From: JAWRCU01 sp033542235
GTDB lineage: Bacteria; Pseudomonadota; Alphaproteobacteria; Rhizobiales; Rhizobiaceae
NCBI RefSeq assembly: GCF_033542235.1
Contig: NZ_JAWRCU010000002.1
Location: 558,001 to 622,000, forward strand
Direction: 5' to 3'
Length of the DNA: 64,000 nucleotides
The notes below the pieces were generated by a model. That model did no database searches, was not told the DNA's origin, and was given only the letters and a program-made list of their open reading frames with translations. The translations under genes were made by a program, and so were the position numbers. Numbering within the stretch: the first letter of the stretch is position 1; each line of letters begins with the position of its first letter. Positions 26,436 to 34,336 of this stretch are shown piece by piece.

Positions 26436-27626
26436 TTATCGGTCGATCTCTCCGAAAACGATGTCGAGCGAACCTATGATTGCCGAAATGTCGGCGAGCA
26501 TGTGACCCCTGGACATGTGATCCATCGCCTGCAGGTGGGCGAAGGAGGGTGCTCGGATCTTGCAGCGGTAGGGCGTGTTGCTCCCATTTGAGACGAGATA
26601 GACGCCGAATTCGCCCTTCGGCGCCTCGACTGCGGCATAGACCTCGCCGGCCGGCACGTGGTGTCCCTCCGTATAGAGCTTGAAGTGCTGGATGGTCGCC
26701 TCCATTGACCGTTTCATGACCGGGCGCCGCGGCGGCGTGATTTTGTAGTTCTGGATGGCATACGGCCCTTGGCCGTCCGGCGAGCGCAGTTTCTCGAGGC
26801 ATTGTTTCATGATGCGTACCGACTGTCGCATCTCCTCCATGCGTATGAGATAGCGGTCATAGCAGTCGCCGTGCTTGCCCACGGGTATGTCGAAATCCAT
26901 TTCGGCATAGCACTCGTAGGGTTGCGCCTTGCGCAGATCCCAGGCCGCGCCCGAACCCCGAACCATGACGCCTGACAAGCCCCAGGCCCAGGCGTCGTCA
27001 AGGGAGATCACGCCGATATCGGCATTTCGCAATTTGAAGATGCGGTTGTCGGTGAGCAGGCCTTCGATGTCGTCGCAAGTCTTCAGGAAGGGATCGCAGA
27101 AATCCCAGATGTCGTCGAGAAGGTCGTCTGGGAGGTCTTGGTGCACGCCTCCGACCCGGAAATAGTTGGCGTGCAGGCGGGCGCCAGACGCACGCTCGTA
27201 AAAAACCATCAGCTTCTCGCGTTCCTCGAAGCCCCAGAGCGGTGGAGTGAGAGCGCCGACATCCATCGCCTGAGTGGTGACATTGAGGAGATGCGAGAGC
27301 AGCCGGCCGATCTCGCAGTATAGAACGCGAATGAGTTGACCGCGCTTCGGCACCGAAATCTGAAGCAGCTTTTCCGCCGCAAGACAGAACGCATGCTCCT
27401 GATTCATCGGCGCGACGTAGTCGAGCCGGTCGAAATAGGGCAGCGCCTGCATATAATTCTTGAATTCGATGAGTTTCTCGGTGCCGCGGTGCAACAGCCC
27501 GATATGCGGGTCGACGCGTTCGACCACCTCGCCGTCAAGCTCGAGCACCAGACGTAAGACGCCATGCGCGGCGGGATGCTGTGGCCCGAAGTTGATCATG
27601 AAGCTGCGAAGTGCTGCCTCGGCCAT
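26436..27626 (-). CDS. nuoD: NADH-quinone oxidoreductase subunit D (solitary copy)
   Basis: A 396-residue 49-kDa-type complex I subunit. It has INFGPQHPAAHGVLRLVLELDGE at the start, RGTEKLIE, DRLDYVAPMNQEHAF, the quinone-pocket ASGARLHANYFRVGGVHQDLP, RGSGAAWDLR, and the closing GHMLADISAIIGSLDIVFGEIDR. Length and motifs are full, so it looks functional. In a complete nuo operon it would sit between nuoC and nuoE, but no other complex I gene is adjacent. ATG 27626 has GAGG 6 nt upstream. It may be a second copy (nuoD2) able to replace the main subunit or to join a different hydrogenase-like complex. Confidence 0.92.
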   Translation of the reverse strand: MAEAALRSFMINFGPQHPAAHGVLRLVLELDGEVVERVDPHIGLLHRGTEKLIEFKNYMQALPYFDRLDYVAPMNQEHAFCLAAEKLLQISVPKRGQLIRVLYCEIGRLLSHLLNVTTQAMDVGALTPPLWGFEEREKLMVFYERASGARLHANYFRVGGVHQDLPDDLLDDIWDFCDPFLKTCDDIEGLLTDNRIFKLRNADIGVISLDDAWAWGLSGVMVRGSGAAWDLRKAQPYECYAEMDFDIPVGKHGDCYDRYLIRMEEMRQSVRIMKQCLEKLRSPDGQGPYAIQNYKITPPRRPVMKRSMEATIQHFKLYTEGHHVPAGEVYAAVEAPKGEFGVYLVSNGSNTPYRCKIRAPSFAHLQAMDHMSRGHMLADISAIIGSLDIVFGEIDR

Positions 27627-27847
27627 GGTGAACCTCGCGCGGGCCGATGCCAAGGTCGGGCCGGTGCAAAGCTCAGCTTGAATCGACTCGCCTGACCGGC
27701 GGCGAGGCCATCTCGGTGGAGTCTTGCCGCCACCGAAGCTAGAACCATTCTGCTGATTTGTTGTTCCGATCGAAAACGGAGCGAACTTCGAAATCAGGAC
27801 ACCAAAATGCAGCTGCTGAATGGAATTGGGATCAACCGGATAGGACG

Positions 27848-28528
27848 ATGACTTCACAAGGAAAGCCGGAAATCGATGGGCTGCACCACGGTCTGCCTTT
27901 TCTCTACCGACTGCACCGCCCCGAGCATCAGAGTGGCGAGGTCCTGGTTCTCCTGCACGGCTCGGGCCCGGACGAGACGAGCATGATTCCACTTGGAAGG
28001 GAAATCATGCCTCGCGCGACGCTGCTCGGCGTTCGAGGCCGCATCATCCAGGACGGCAACATACGCTGGTTCACGCGGATCACGCCGACCCGCTTCGAGC
28101 AGGAGAGCATCAGGACCGAGGCGGATGCCTTCGCCGACTTCGTCGTCAGAGCGGCGGAAATACATGACCTCGATCTCAAGCGGGCCGTGTTCCTCGGCTA
28201 TTCGAACGGCGCCAATCTCGTTTCGAGCGTGATGCTCATGCACCCGGGCTTCATCCGGCGTGCCGCTCTCTTGCGCGCCATGCCGGTGCTCGATCATCCG
28301 CCGTCATGTGATCTGTCGAAATCGCGGATCCTGGTCGTCGCAGGCGCGAGCGACGTTACCTATGCGCCCTTCGCCCCTGAGCTCGTGGCACTGCTGCGAA
28401 GCCATGGGGCGGTGGTTGACGCTCGGACCGTCAGCTCCGGCCACGAGTTCGGCGCCGAGGACGCCAGAGTCGTGAGGGAATGGCTTGCCGGGCCGGCAGC
28501 TGCGTTAGCTCTCTCGCGAACGAGCTGA
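27848..28528 (+). CDS. Carboxylesterase/phospholipase family alpha/beta hydrolase
   Basis: A 226-residue cytoplasmic alpha/beta hydrolase of the carboxylesterase/phospholipase type. The catalytic serine is in GYSNGAN, the aspartate in VVAGASDVTYAP, and the histidine in SSGHEFG; the oxyanion region is LLHGSGPDETSM. No signal peptide is seen. ATG 27848 (MTSQGKPEI) has AGGA close upstream; the longer frame from 27758 is not needed. It converges on the ABC transporter gene. Substrate cannot be predicted. Confidence 0.85.
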   Translation: MTSQGKPEIDGLHHGLPFLYRLHRPEHQSGEVLVLLHGSGPDETSMIPLGREIMPRATLLGVRGRIIQDGNIRWFTRITPTRFEQESIRTEADAFADFVVRAAEIHDLDLKRAVFLGYSNGANLVSSVMLMHPGFIRRAALLRAMPVLDHPPSCDLSKSRILVVAGASDVTYAPFAPELVALLRSHGAVVDARTVSSGHEFGAEDARVVREWLAGPAAALALSRTS

Positions 28529-28546
28529 CCGTCGCCCGATTGGCGA

Positions 28547-30484
28547 TCAGGCGGGGGCGACCGGCAAGAGCGGCCACTTGCGGCCTGCGCGCTTTTGGTC
28601 GAACGGCACGCTGACGAGCGGCCTCTTCGAGGCCACACCGTCGACAATGCTCAGGATGCAGTCGTAAAACTCGGCGCCCGCGGCCGATTTGGGCGGAATG
28701 GCTTCGTGCGTCACGCTGATCACTGTGGCGTCCGGCAAATTGTCCTTGATTGCCTGGTAGAACGCGATCGCCGCCTGCGGATCGAGAGCACTGGTGGCCT
28801 CGTCGAGAAACAGCAGGTTCGGCTGCTGCAGGAGGATCTGTGCGAGCACCAGCTTCTGCTTTTGCCCGCCCGAAAGAACATCGTCCCAACTCTTTCCTTG
28901 GCGGTTCTCGTCGTGGAGGTGCTCGATGAATTCGCCGAGCCCGGCTTTATGCAGCATTGCTGCGACACGCGCATCAGAATGGTGGTCCGCAGAGCCGGGC
29001 AGGCAGACGAGTTCCTTCAGCGTGATGCGCGGCAGCTTGACTTCCTGCGCGGCGTAGAAGGATTTGACGCCTTCGGGGAAGATGATGCTGCCCTGGCCGT
29101 ACGGCCACAGGCCGTTTATCGCCTTGAGCAGAGACGTCTTGCCGGAACCCGAGTCGCCCTTCATGAAAGTCCATTCGCCGGGGCGGAATCTGAGATTGGC
29201 CGCGCTCAGGAAGGGCAGGGCATTGGTGCCCTGATGCGTGAGCTCGAGATTGCGGATGGCAAGACCGAAGGCGGCGTTCTGAGTCGTATAGCGAAAATCC
29301 GACCGACCCATGCGCCGGTAGAAATCGCGGGGCCGTTGCACGTCCTCGATCGCCTGGGCGAGATCGGTGACGCGGCGAGCATTGGCCTTCAAGGTCGCGA
29401 TCTCCGGCATGACATGGATGAACCAAGAGCACTGGCTAATCAGCGAAGCGACCAACTCGGCGCCGGTGACGTAATATTTCAGGCTGATCTTATTATTGAT
29501 GAAAGGGAGCAGGCTCGGCGTATAGGCTACGATCCGCGCAGCCAGGAAATTGTAGACCAGCTCAAAGGACATGTAGCCCGCATTGATCTTGTTCAGGCTC
29601 GCCCAGGTCGTGTCGATATCGGAATAGAGCCGTGCGTGCATTGACCTCTGCACGTTCTCGCTGCGCGCTGCGGCAACATGGAAGCTGCGGCGCAGGAATG
29701 TCGTCAACTCGCCACGGTAGCTGCCTTCAGCCTGCTGCATCTTTACCGTCAGCCTTTGCAGAAAGGCGCCCAGTTTCACGGCGATAAGCGTGTTCAGCGG
29801 GACATAGGCCGCGACCACCGCCAGCGCGAGCACCGCGCTGCCGTAGCTGCCGAGGAATTCCAGCCCGCTCACGTCGGTCGAGTTCTCGAGCAGTTTCTGG
29901 CCGACGAAGAGAAGCGAGAGCACGACGCCGGCAACACCCATGGCGAGGCCGATCGCGCCGCCCGTCATGCCTTTGATGGATTCCTGGACACGCTGATCGA
30001 TGTTGTCGGGCGCGCTTGCGCCGTTCTGGACGTGAAAATGCGTGTGATTGGCGTCGAGGAGCGCCTTGTTGAAGCGGCTGTCGAGCCACATGCGCCACTT
30101 CCGATGCAACGTGGTCGAGAAGAAGTGACGGATGCCGGTAAAGCCGGCGTCCTTGAGCAACACGATAGCAACGAGCCAGCCGGCGCTCGTCAGCAGGGAG
30201 GCCAGGGGCGTAGCGTTCTGGGGATCGTGAAAGAGCGCTATCGAGTTGATCAGATCGCCGGATGCTTCGGCAAACCAGACGCTGGACTTGGCGGACAATG
30301 CGGTGAGGACGCCGAGAACGGCCGTCAGCCCCCATGCTTCCTGCCAGCGATCGGAGAACCAGTAGGCCCGCATCAGGCCCCAGAATCCGCGCATCGAGGA
30401 TACAGGAGTGAGCAGCGGAGGTCTCTCCGCGCCGCGACTCCATCTGCTTAGAAGAGTCGACATGAAAGCGTCGACCCGAATCAC
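28547..30484 (-). CDS. BacA/SbmA-related ABC transporter, fused permease and ATPase
   Basis: A 645-residue ABC transporter with an SbmA/BacA-like membrane domain (residues 30-350, about six helices, with HRKWRMWLDSRFNKALLDANHTHFHV characteristic of the family) and a C-terminal ATPase: Walker A GDSGSGKTS (443-451), LSGGQKQKL (537-545), Walker B LLFLDEAT (557-564). Related full-length proteins (BclA in Bradyrhizobium) import antimicrobial or nodule peptides, and others work in very-long-chain lipid supply; the function here is inferred only from family. A GTG at 30484 has GGGA 5 nt upstream; ATG 30463 is an alternative start. A perfect palindrome lies just upstream. Confidence 0.92.
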   Translation of the reverse strand: MIRVDAFMSTLLSRWSRGAERPPLLTPVSSMRGFWGLMRAYWFSDRWQEAWGLTAVLGVLTALSAKSSVWFAEASGDLINSIALFHDPQNATPLASLLTSAGWLVAIVLLKDAGFTGIRHFFSTTLHRKWRMWLDSRFNKALLDANHTHFHVQNGASAPDNIDQRVQESIKGMTGGAIGLAMGVAGVVLSLLFVGQKLLENSTDVSGLEFLGSYGSAVLALAVVAAYVPLNTLIAVKLGAFLQRLTVKMQQAEGSYRGELTTFLRRSFHVAAARSENVQRSMHARLYSDIDTTWASLNKINAGYMSFELVYNFLAARIVAYTPSLLPFINNKISLKYYVTGAELVASLISQCSWFIHVMPEIATLKANARRVTDLAQAIEDVQRPRDFYRRMGRSDFRYTTQNAAFGLAIRNLELTHQGTNALPFLSAANLRFRPGEWTFMKGDSGSGKTSLLKAINGLWPYGQGSIIFPEGVKSFYAAQEVKLPRITLKELVCLPGSADHHSDARVAAMLHKAGLGEFIEHLHDENRQGKSWDDVLSGGQKQKLVLAQILLQQPNLLFLDEATSALDPQAAIAFYQAIKDNLPDATVISVTHEAIPPKSAAGAEFYDCILSIVDGVASKRPLVSVPFDQKRAGRKWPLLPVAPA

Positions 30485-30967
30485 AGCTTTCCCACCCTTA
30501 CACCCTTCTTTTGATCTTATATGGTAACATAGATCGATCTATTTCAAATCACGGTATCCGGCTTACGTCGCCAACCGGTGGATTCGTTGCTGTTGGGATA
30601 CACCGCGCAACAAGGCGGGTATCTCCCAACTTCGCATGTCGACATAGTCACAAAGGATGACCGTTTCGAGGGCCGGAAGGCTCGCAGCCCGATCGGGGAT
30701 GACGCTTTGGACGCGGTCGCAGAGGGTGCGAACATCGGCACCGAACTCGCAAAAATCCTAAAATATTGGCTTTAGCAAGGCTAAATTTTCGATACCGAAC
30801 CAAACTGCCGCCGCAATTGCCGCCCTGAACCGCGCAATTGCGGCTATTTTCCCCCCGATTGCTCCCGGCCAGGCGCGCGCCCACCTGTTCGACATGCATC
30901 TGGGTGGTGGACGCTTCGGCGGCGGTCTTCGCAAGCGCGCTTGCGCCCAGCCGGAGGCATGCGTTTG
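30485..30967. other. 483-base gap upstream of the ABC transporter
   Basis: Between the ABC transporter and the lacI gene, both on the minus strand. It holds a perfect palindrome near the transporter start, short plus-strand frames with poor ribosome sites and no protein-like content, and a run of A/T around 30740-30800. It presumably contains the transporter promoter. Confidence 0.5.
30529..30542. promoter_or_regulatory. Perfect palindrome, possible operator
   Basis: ATAGATCGATCTAT (30529-30542) is a perfect 14-bp palindrome in an AT-rich segment 45 bp upstream of the GTG start of the ABC transporter. Its core GATCGAT resembles the LacI-family operators at 32071 and beyond, but the outer bases differ. 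Confidence 0.4.
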
Positions 30968-32026
30968 TCAATGGAGAGGCGGGGCGGTCGATGCTCTCCC
31001 AATGAGTCTGAGCTCCATCGTCTCGCGCCGGATGGTGCCGTCGAATTCGAGGATCGTCTGCACCGCGCGCCGGCCCATCTCCTCCATCGGCTGCGCAATT
31101 GTCGTAAGCGGCGGTTTGGAAATCCCGCCTTCGGGCACGCCATCGAAACCGACGATTGAGACTGTGTCAGGCACCGCAATCCCCCGCTCGCGGAACCAGT
31201 CGATCGCGATCAGCGCAACTTTGTCGGACATCGCCAGCACCGCCGTCGGCGGGTTGGGAAAAGCGAAGAGATATTCGAGGCCTGCCCTGGTCGTCACTTC
31301 GTCGTTGTCCGTTTCGTAGATAGGAACGGCTGACGTATCGACGCCGAAGCCGGCGAGCACGTCGAGATAGCCGCGCAGCCGATCACGCGTGCCGGCATAG
31401 GCAGCGGTCAGCGCCCGCTCGACCGAGGCCGGACCCGACCCGGAATCGTCGAACGGCAATGCGAGCACCCCGAACCGGCGATGCCCGAGTTCGGCGAGGT
31501 GCCGCGCTGCCATGCCGGCACCGGAAAAATCGTCGACTCCGATCGCGTTGATGGTCTCGTCGTCATAGCCGAAATCCAGCGCCACGAAGGGCAGCCTGCG
31601 CTCTCTGGTCAGTTCGACAAGGCGCGATCCGCCTTCAAGGCAAAAGACGATGAAGCCGTCCACGACCGCGCTTTGGATATTCCAGGCAAGCTGCTCGTTG
31701 TTGGCAGCCGATACGAGGGAGATCCCGGCGCCGGTCGCATCGCAGGCCTGTGTGATGCCGGACATGACCACGCGCGCGAAAGGATCATTGAAGAAATAGG
31801 AGAGGGGCTCGGCCGTTGCCACGCCTATCGCGTTGACCTTGCCGGCGCGAAGCAGTCTGCCTCGCGGATCGGGACCGGCATAGCCAAGCTTTTGCGCTTC
31901 TGCCAGCACCCGCTCCCGGACCTCCGGACGCACGACCTCCGGCCTGCTGAAGACATTGGACGCCGTCCCATGCGAAACGCCGGCGGCTTTGGCCACATCT
32001 GCCAGTTTGATTGACTTTCTCTGCAA
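30968..32026 (-). CDS. LacI-family transcriptional regulator
   Basis: A 352-residue LacI-type repressor. The N-terminal helix-turn-helix is IKLADVAKAAGVSHGTASNVFS with the hinge helix near EAQKLGYAGPDPRGR; residues 65-345 are the sugar-binding periplasmic-like domain (GVATAEPLSYFFNDPFARVVMSGI, VDDFSGAGMAARHLAELGHRRFGVL, VSIVGFDGVPEGGISKPPLTTI). The start is TTG 32026, with GAGA 6-7 nt upstream. It is divergent from an operator-rich promoter region (32071-32386), where three copies of one site suggest its own binding sequence. The effector is unknown; no sugar catabolic gene is adjacent. Confidence 0.92.
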   Translation of the reverse strand: MQRKSIKLADVAKAAGVSHGTASNVFSRPEVVRPEVRERVLAEAQKLGYAGPDPRGRLLRAGKVNAIGVATAEPLSYFFNDPFARVVMSGITQACDATGAGISLVSAANNEQLAWNIQSAVVDGFIVFCLEGGSRLVELTRERRLPFVALDFGYDDETINAIGVDDFSGAGMAARHLAELGHRRFGVLALPFDDSGSGPASVERALTAAYAGTRDRLRGYLDVLAGFGVDTSAVPIYETDNDEVTTRAGLEYLFAFPNPPTAVLAMSDKVALIAIDWFRERGIAVPDTVSIVGFDGVPEGGISKPPLTTIAQPMEEMGRRAVQTILEFDGTIRRETMELRLIGRASTAPPLH

Positions 32027-32070
32027 GAGCTTTCTCTGCGTTGAACGATGTCAGAGAGGTAGCACGAATG

Positions 32071-32084
32071 TTGGATCGATTCAA
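32071..32084. promoter_or_regulatory. Predicted LacI-family operator 1
   Basis: TTGGATCGATTCAA (32071-32084) is a near-palindrome about the ATCGAT centre, 45 bp from the lacI start. The same sequence, or its exact reverse complement, recurs at 32120 and 32373. Confidence 0.7.
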
Positions 32085-32092
32085 AATTTTGC

Positions 32093-32120
32093 TTGACATT
32101 CGCACTGCGAGAGCTAGCTT
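32093..32120 (+). promoter_or_regulatory. Predicted sigma-70 promoter flanked by operators
   Basis: TTGACA (32093-32098) is a consensus -35 hexamer; TAGCTT (32115-32120) follows after 16 bases. The -10 abuts operator 2, and operator 1 lies just upstream, a layout that would let a repressor block it. It points rightward to the small ORFs at 32185 and 32403. Confidence 0.6.
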
Positions 32121-32133
32121 TGAATCGATCCAA
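32120..32133. promoter_or_regulatory. Predicted LacI-family operator 2
   Basis: TTGAATCGATCCAA (32120-32133) is the exact reverse complement of operator 1 and lies 49 bp from it, at the start of the predicted transcript. A weaker relative (TTGGATCGAGCCAA) follows at 32155-32168. Confidence 0.72.
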
Positions 32134-32184
32134 TGCCTCTGGTATCGGATTTGATTGGATCGAGCCAAAGCATGGAGCATCGCT

Positions 32185-32364
32185 ATGCATGTTCTGGAAA
32201 CTGCGCTGATCGCGACTCTTCAGGCGAGGTCGCTCGGCGGCAGCGTCAAAGCTCGCCCGCCTGGTCAGGAATGCGACTGCGCAAGATCAGGTAGGCCTGT
32301 TTCGCGTCGCCGGCGCAGCAAATGGAATCTACTTCTCGATCGATTCAGTGCGCTCATTTTTTGA
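32185..32364 (+). CDS. Small ORF of MHxLExALIAxL type, possibly frameshifted
   Basis: ATG 32185 has GGAG (32174-32177) 7 nt upstream and reads MHVLETALIATLQARSLGG, matching 9 of the first 12 residues of the small membrane protein at 17317. After about residue 18 the frame becomes Arg/Cys/Pro-rich and not protein-like. The +1 frame from about 32230 to the TAA at 32399-32401 reads more naturally (GLFRVAGAANGIYFSIDSV), so a frameshift near 32225-32245 is possible. It is the first frame after the operator-flanked promoter. Function is unknown. Confidence 0.42.
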   Translation: MHVLETALIATLQARSLGGSVKARPPGQECDCARSGRPVSRRRRSKWNLLLDRFSALIF

Positions 32365-32372
32365 CCCGGACT

Positions 32373-32386
32373 TTGGATCGATTCAA
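32373..32386. promoter_or_regulatory. Predicted LacI-family operator 3
   Basis: TTGGATCGATTCAA (32373-32386), identical to operator 1 and about 300 bp from it, just before the ribosome site of the 57-residue ORF at 32403. Widely spaced operators of this kind often support looping by LacI tetramers. Confidence 0.68.
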
Positions 32387-32402
32387 AACGATGGAGGCTA
32401 AT

Positions 32403-32576
32403 ATGCATCCTGTCAATTACCTGTTCGAGGAGATCTACAGAGACTACTGGGGGATTCCGTGGACTGCGGAGCAAAGGCCTTCGAAAAAGCGCGCGAGAAT
32501 CCCGCTGCAGCGCCACCTTTCGATTTTCCGCAGAACGAACGCCGCGACTGAGTTCGGCCGACCTGCACGAACCTGA
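32403..32576 (+). CDS. Small protein of unknown function (57 aa)
   Basis: ATG 32403 follows GGAGG (32393-32397) at 5 nt and encodes MHPVNYLFEEIYRDYWG followed by a basic tail (KKRARIPLQRHLSIFRR). The N-terminal part looks like an amphipathic helix; the rest is Arg-rich. No family is recognised. Operator 3 sits directly upstream, so it may be controlled by the LacI protein. It is 27 bp before the reductase gene and could be its leader gene. Confidence 0.45.
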   Translation: MHPVNYLFEEIYRDYWGIPWTAEQRPSKKRARIPLQRHLSIFRRTNAATEFGRPART

Positions 32577-32603
32577 GCAAGGCATCGGAAGGGAGGAATG
32601 AAC

Positions 32604-33203
32604 ATGTCCCGCAACCTGATCGTAACGGAATACATCTCGCTCGACGGCGTCATCGAGGACCCCGTCGGCATGGAAGGCTCTGGGCTTGGGGACTGGACGG
32701 GTCCATTCGAGCGAGGGCCGGATGGCGACAGGTTCAAGATAGGTGAATTGTTCGACAGCAGCGCTGTTTTGCTTGGCCGCGCTACCTACGACGCCTTTGC
32801 TGGCGTGTGGCCTCACGTCAAAGACGATACCGGGTTTGCAGAGCGCATCAACAGCATGCCGAAATTCGTGGTCTCGAACTCGCTGGAGCGTGCCGAGTGG
32901 AACAGAACGACCATTCTGCGCGGCGACGGACCGCAGCAGGTCGCCAAGCTGAAAGCGGGAGAGGGCGGAGACATTCTCGTCTATGGCAGCGCTGTCCTGG
33001 TCCATGCGCTGATCGAGCATGAGCTCGTCGACGAGTTCAGGCTGATGGTCTATCCGACAGTGCTCGGTCGCGGAAAGCGTCTGTTTCCTGCCGGCACCAA
33101 GCTGCCACTTGCCCTCGAAAGAAGCCAGAAGCTCGGCTCGGGCATCATGCTGATATGCTATAGGCGCGCCGGCCAGGCTGCGGAGCCGCGCTCGGCTGCT
33201 TGA
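32604..33203 (+). CDS. Dihydrofolate reductase-like (RibD_C) family protein
   Basis: A 199-residue protein with the RibD C-terminal/DHFR fold. RNLIVTEYISLDGVIEDP at the start, LFDSSAVLLGRATYDAF, KFVVSNSLERAEWNRTTIL, the NADPH-loop GGDILVYGSAVLVHALIEHELVDEFRLMVYPTVLGRGKRLF, all fit the family (YyaP/YwjB-like reductases). The true substrate is unknown. ATG 32604 is preferred because GGGAGG (32591-32596) lies 7 nt upstream; ATG 32598 would overlap the site. It may be transcribed from the operator-controlled promoter upstream. Confidence 0.88.
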   Translation: MSRNLIVTEYISLDGVIEDPVGMEGSGLGDWTGPFERGPDGDRFKIGELFDSSAVLLGRATYDAFAGVWPHVKDDTGFAERINSMPKFVVSNSLERAEWNRTTILRGDGPQQVAKLKAGEGGDILVYGSAVLVHALIEHELVDEFRLMVYPTVLGRGKRLFPAGTKLPLALERSQKLGSGIMLICYRRAGQAAEPRSAA

Positions 33204-33278
33204 GCTTTCAAGGTCATGCGGCAGCGGGATGAGTGACTCCACTCTGATCCATCCTGCTCTAGGTGCTACATCCGCTGC

Positions 33279-34331
33279 ATGCCGAACCTGGCCTCAAACT
33301 ATCGATCGGAATTGCGCCTTGTCGTGCGAGTCGTCGCCGCAGCAGCGCTTTCCTTCATGGTCGCGGAGGCGCTATCGCTTCCGCAAAGCCTGTGGGCCGT
33401 CATCACGGCATTGATGATCGTCCAGTTGAGCCTGGGCGGAACGATTGCCGCCGGTGTGGACCGGCTGCTCGGGACATTGGCTGGTGCCGTGGTCGGCGTT
33501 GCTGCCTCGCTGGTGGGCAAGCTTTCAGGCGCTCATCCGGCCCTTCTTCTCGTTGTGACGGTGGCGCCATTGGCGTTTCTCGCAGCACTCCGCCCAAGCT
33601 TCCGGATAGCACCCTTGACGGCCGCAATCGTCTTGCTGGCCACGCCGAGCAGCGCCTCTCCCGTGACTTCGGCAATATACCGTGTGGTCGAGATCGCTCT
33701 TGGTACGGTCATCGGCATCATCGTCTCGATCCTTGTCCTGCCGTCGCGAGCAAGACACATTTGCCTTGAACGGTCCGCCGAGATGCTCAAGCTTCTGGCA
33801 CAAGCTTTGATGCTTCACCTGCAGATGCCGGACCCGATGAGGCGCGTGGCAATCGATCGCATCAACGACAGAACGCTTGCCGAACTGGGCAGAATCGCGA
33901 CTGCAGCGCGGGAGGTACGGCGCGAGTTTCCGCTCCTCGGGAATAGCGAGCCCGCGCAGGACAGGCTGGTGAGGACGATGCGCCGACTGCGCAGCGACAT
34001 CGCGTTCGTCGGTCGCGCCACGTCGACCGGTGACCTGGATTGGCGTGGTCTGGGTCCTCCGCTGAGCGAGGTCGGAGACGCTTTTCGCGCGGCACTCGAA
34101 GCGCTTTCTGAAGCGCTTCTGTCCTCAAACCACGTGCCGGACCTCGGCGAGCTGGACGCGGCCATCATGAAGCTGCAGCTCGCCTTGGATCGAGAGCCGC
34201 AAGTGCCGCCTGCTGCGGCGGTGCTGCCGTTCATCTTTCAAACGCTGCGCCGGGACCTTGGAGATCTCATCGAATTGCTCGCTCCGCCAAAGCCTGCTTC
34301 GGTCGGAATCGATGAAGGCACAGCCGCTTGA
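33279..34331 (+). CDS. FUSC-family membrane protein (aromatic acid exporter-like)
   Basis: A 350-residue inner-membrane protein with five to six helices in its N-terminal 160 residues (VVAAAALSFMVAEALSLPQSLWAVITALMIVQ, TLAGAVVGVAASLVG, IAPLTAAIVLLATPSS, LGTVIGIIVSILVLPSRA), followed by a long cytoplasmic helical region. This is the FUSC/aromatic-acid-exporter arrangement. Substrate is unknown. No strong ribosome site precedes ATG 33279. It converges on the arginase-like gene with a 5-bp gap. Confidence 0.87.
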   Translation: MPNLASNYRSELRLVVRVVAAAALSFMVAEALSLPQSLWAVITALMIVQLSLGGTIAAGVDRLLGTLAGAVVGVAASLVGKLSGAHPALLLVVTVAPLAFLAALRPSFRIAPLTAAIVLLATPSSASPVTSAIYRVVEIALGTVIGIIVSILVLPSRARHICLERSAEMLKLLAQALMLHLQMPDPMRRVAIDRINDRTLAELGRIATAAREVRREFPLLGNSEPAQDRLVRTMRRLRSDIAFVGRATSTGDLDWRGLGPPLSEVGDAFRAALEALSEALLSSNHVPDLGELDAAIMKLQLALDREPQVPPAAAVLPFIFQTLRRDLGDLIELLAPPKPASVGIDEGTAA

Positions 34332-34336
34332 GTCCC

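Noticed and set aside
30578..30775. 65-codon plus-strand frame in the gap before the ABC transporter
   Set aside because: No ribosome site, no recognisable feature and an AT-rich setting that suits a promoter region.
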